A stretch of DNA of 25,239 bases from Rhodanobacteraceae bacterium UBA703 (GTDB lineage: Bacteria > Pseudomonadota > Gammaproteobacteria > Xanthomonadales > Rhodanobacteraceae), in the NCBI GenBank assembly GCA_002297645.1, contig DBMH01000227.1, forward strand, positions 1 through 25,239, read 5' to 3'. Positions 23,334 to 25,239 of this stretch are shown piece after piece (the stretch's first letter is position 1; the number at the start of each line of letters is the position of its first letter). The notes below the pieces were generated by a model. The model ran no database searches, had not been told where the DNA came from, and saw only the letters and a list, made by a program, of their open reading frames with translations. The position numbers were made by a program, and so were the translations under genes.

Positions 23334-23957
23334 TCAGCCGCCCCAGGGCGCCGGTGGCGAGGCGATGGGGCGCGTCAGGTCGAACTCGACGCGGAACAAG
23401 CGGCCATCCGGCCGGCCCAGTTCGTAGACGAAGCGCCGGGACGGCTCGATTTCCATGGCCCAGACGTTCCGCACCGATGCGTCGAGGCCCGCGTTCCTGA
23501 ACATCGCGACGGATCCGGCATCCACGGGAAAGGCTTGCCGTTCCGCCGAACCATCGTCCGCGGCCTCACCGCCGTACATCGTGACCGCATCCGGCTGGCC
23601 GTCGGCATGGCGATGATCGTGTTCCAGGCGCAGGCCGTTTCCGGTTCGCGTCAGGACCCAGGTGCGCGAACGATCGTCGCCGACGTGGAACGGAATGCGC
23701 AGTTGCCGAGCCGGATCGTCGCAGCCGCGCACGTGCATCGTCAGCGTCTTGCCGTCGAACGCATCCGGTTTCGCCGGGCGGGGCTCGTTGGCGACGATGC
23801 GGCCTTCGAATGCCTGGCCGCAGTGCCGGGCGATGCGGGAGAGGAAGACGTCGGCTCGGGTGCCCTTCGAACGATCCGGTCCGGGATCGAGGGACGTGCA
23901 CGCCGCAAGGCTGGCCGCGAGAGGAAGGATCAGGGCGGAGCGCGCGAGTCGGGTCAT
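23334..23957 (-). CDS. Lipoprotein of unknown function
   Basis: Encodes 207 residues. A lipoprotein signal ends in LAAC with Cys20 (Thr at +2, compatible with outer-membrane sorting). The mature part is beta-rich with segments such as HCGQAFEGRIVANEP, LTMHVRGCDDPARQLRIPFHVGDDRSRTW (given as parts), GLRLEHDHRHADG, FPVDAGSVAMF, VWAMEIEPSRRFVYELGR and FRVEFDL, the style of a conserved xanthomonad/proteobacterial secreted family without known role. The start at 23957 gives a proper signal; the frame to 23984 adds a basic leader. It is divergent from the MFS gene with 118 bases between. Confidence 0.8.
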   Translation of the reverse strand: MTRLARSALILPLAASLAACTSLDPGPDRSKGTRADVFLSRIARHCGQAFEGRIVANEPRPAKPDAFDGKTLTMHVRGCDDPARQLRIPFHVGDDRSRTWVLTRTGNGLRLEHDHRHADGQPDAVTMYGGEAADDGSAERQAFPVDAGSVAMFRNAGLDASVRNVWAMEIEPSRRFVYELGRPDGRLFRVEFDLTRPIASPPAPWGG

Positions 23958-24063
23958 CCGGCGACCGTAGCGGGCCGCCGGCACGCATGCAAACCCGGCG
24001 GACGCGGAGCCGCGTCCTTCGACGTGAACCCGACTTCATTGGCATGTCATTGCTGCTCCGCAG

Positions 24064-24069
24064 CATAAT
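24064..24069 (+). promoter_or_regulatory. Candidate -10 box of the MFS gene
   Basis: CATAAT ends seven bases before the A of the ATG at 24076. A TTGGCA upstream with a 19-base spacer is a weak -35. The position would place the transcription start at or very near the start codon, giving a leaderless message. By-eye match only. Confidence 0.35.
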
Positions 24070-24075
24070 CGAGGG

Positions 24076-25239
24076 ATGGAATCGATCCCCGTACTGGACG
24101 ACGGCGTGCGTCCCGCCGCGACCGTGTCGCGCCGCCATCGTTCGCTGATCCTGTCCGCGCTGACGCTCGGCGGCTTCGCCATAGGCACCAGCGAATTCTC
24201 GGCGATGGGACTGATGCCGGAAATGGTCAAGGCCTTCGGCGTGACCGAGCCGCAGGTCGGCCACGTCATCAGCGCGTACGCGCTCGGCGTCGTCGTCGGG
24301 GCGCCGCTGCTCGCGATCCTCGGCGGGCGATTGCCGCGCCGCTCGCTGCTCCTGTGGCTCATGGGGTTCTACGCGCTCGGCAACCTCGCCAGCGCCGCCG
24401 CACCGGGCTATTGGGGCATGATCCTGGCGCGTTTCGTCGCGGGCCTGCCGCACGGCGCGTATTTCGGTGTCTCGGCATTGACCGCGGTCGCGATCAGCCG
24501 GCCCGAGGAACGCGGCAAGGCGGTCAGCCTGACGATGTTCGGGTTGACGCTGGCGATCCTCGCCGGCAATCCGCTGGCGACATGGATGGGGCAGACCATC
24601 GGCTGGCGCTGGGCTTTCGTGCTGGTGTCGGCGGTTTCGATCGCCACGGTAGCGATGCTCGCCGCCTTCGTGCCGCACGCCCCCGCCGAGCCGCCGAAGC
24701 GCGCGCTCGACGAGTTGCGCGCCTTCAACCGGCTGCCGGTCTGGCAGGCGCTGGCGATCGGCGCGATCGGGTTTTCCGGTCTGTTCTGCGTGTTCAGCTA
24801 CCTCGCGCCGACGATGCTGCATGTGACGCAGGTTCCCGCGGCCTGGATCCCGCTCGGCCTGGCCGGGTTCGGGCTCGGCGGCGTGCTCGGCAATTTCGCC
24901 GGCGGCTGGCTGTTCGATCGGCTGAGCTTTCGCGCGGCGCCGGTGATCCTGCTGGGTGCCGCCGTGATGCTGTTCCTGTTCCCGCTCGCGGCCGGCGACC
25001 TGCGGACGCTGCTGCTGTCGACGATCGCGATCGGCATGATGGGCGGACTCGGCCCGGTTCTCCAGACGCATCTGATGGATGTGGCCGGCGACGCGCAGAC
25101 CCTCGCCGCCGCCTCCCATCACGCCGCTTTCAACGCGGCGAACGCGCTCGGCCCGTGGCTCGGCGGCCTGGCGATCACGGCCGGCTGGGGCTGGACCTCG
25201 ACCGGCTACGTCGGCGCGGCGACCGCGCTGGCCGGCGCC
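24076..25239 (+). CDS. MFS transporter, DHA1 drug/sugar efflux type (3' end cut by window)
   Basis: The plus-strand frame from ATG 24076 stays open to the window edge (388 codons; full members are about 390-410). It reads as a major-facilitator exporter with helices such as LILSALTLGGFAIGTSEF, SAYALGVVVGAPLLAILGGRL, LARFVAGLPHGAYFGVSAL, FVLVSAVSIATVAMLAAF, LGLAGFGLGGVLGNFAGGWL and LLLSTIAIGMMGGLGPVL. TSEFSAMGLMPEM and the GxxxxRxxxG-like loop LGGRLPRRS are DHA1/AraJ-type signatures. Its substrate (drugs, sugars, amino acids) cannot be assigned. GAGGG touches the ATG, too near to be a normal ribosome site. Confidence 0.92.
   Translation, partial: MESIPVLDDGVRPAATVSRRHRSLILSALTLGGFAIGTSEFSAMGLMPEMVKAFGVTEPQVGHVISAYALGVVVGAPLLAILGGRLPRRSLLLWLMGFYALGNLASAAAPGYWGMILARFVAGLPHGAYFGVSALTAVAISRPEERGKAVSLTMFGLTLAILAGNPLATWMGQTIGWRWAFVLVSAVSIATVAMLAAFVPHAPAEPPKRALDELRAFNRLPVWQALAIGAIGFSGLFCVFSYLAPTMLHVTQVPAAWIPLGLAGFGLGGVLGNFAGGWLFDRLSFRAAPVILLGAAVMLFLFPLAAGDLRTLLLSTIAIGMMGGLGPVLQTHLMDVAGDAQTLAAASHHAAFNAANALGPWLGGLAITAGWGWTSTGYVGAATALAGA

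Noticed and set aside
23566..25122. 518-codon minus-strand frame opposite the MFS gene
   Set aside because: The plus strand reads as a continuous membrane transporter; the minus frame is hydrophilic Arg/Gln/His-rich and spans another gene's end.
1..25239. CRISPR array, insertion sequence, prophage or toxin-antitoxin system
   Set aside because: No regularly spaced repeats, transposase or integrase motifs, terminal inverted repeats or small paired toxin genes could be seen.

Overview
The window is high-GC bacterial chromosome. Its gene content (secreted proteins carrying an IF-x-DGFE peptide, a PhaZ7-like exported lipase/depolymerase, an ECF41-type sigma factor, ChaA, Bfr, TrxC, and many short xanthomonad-type hypothetical proteins) points to a gammaproteobacterium of the Xanthomonadales/Lysobacterales, probably near Rhodanobacteraceae (Dokdonella-like). 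This placement is inference from protein style, not from a marker gene. I see no prophage, insertion sequence, CRISPR array or obvious multi-gene defence system; it reads as an accessory-rich stretch of ordinary chromosome.

Layout. 1-1156: slipin-like SPFH protein on the minus strand with a strong hairpin after it. 1157-2191: no clear protein gene, but two abutting unusual tRNA-like genes (anticodons CAT and TTG) and a run of strong hairpins, including a good intrinsic terminator. 2192-2755: N-terminally truncated LysR regulator. 3205-3633: small secreted protein. 3716-5429: trxC and an exported N-terminal-nucleophile amide hydrolase. 5875-6348: bacterioferritin lacking the heme-binding methionine. 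6457-7862: AhpD-like protein and its ECF41 sigma factor, with a plausible self-recognised promoter. 8021-9080: a lipoprotein histidine phosphatase and a coiled-coil protein. 9250-11988: large secreted protein with three DUF11 repeats.

12062-12439: remnant of a dihydrofolate-reductase-like gene. 12518-13663: exported PhaZ7-like hydrolase. 13852-14199: small conserved cytosolic protein. 14365-15225: exported amidohydrolase. 15401-17477: same-strand cluster AraC regulator, VOC protein and two DUF1801 proteins. 17571-19049: TPR-methyltransferase. 19113-19283: 56-residue Cys-rich protein. 19614-20816: secreted metzincin protease ending in IFADGFE. 20950-23012: MscS channel and ChaA antiporter. 23334-23957: lipoprotein. 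24076 to the right edge: MFS exporter, cut by the window end.

Genes that clearly work together are few: the sigma factor with the AhpD-like protein (oxidative or envelope stress regulation), and probably the AraC-VOC-DUF1801 cluster. MscS and ChaA both concern ion and osmotic balance. The best leads are the ECF41 module with its matching promoter, the heme-ligand loss in Bfr, the shared IF-x-DGFE peptide in two unrelated exported proteins, and the structured non-coding region at 1560-1960.
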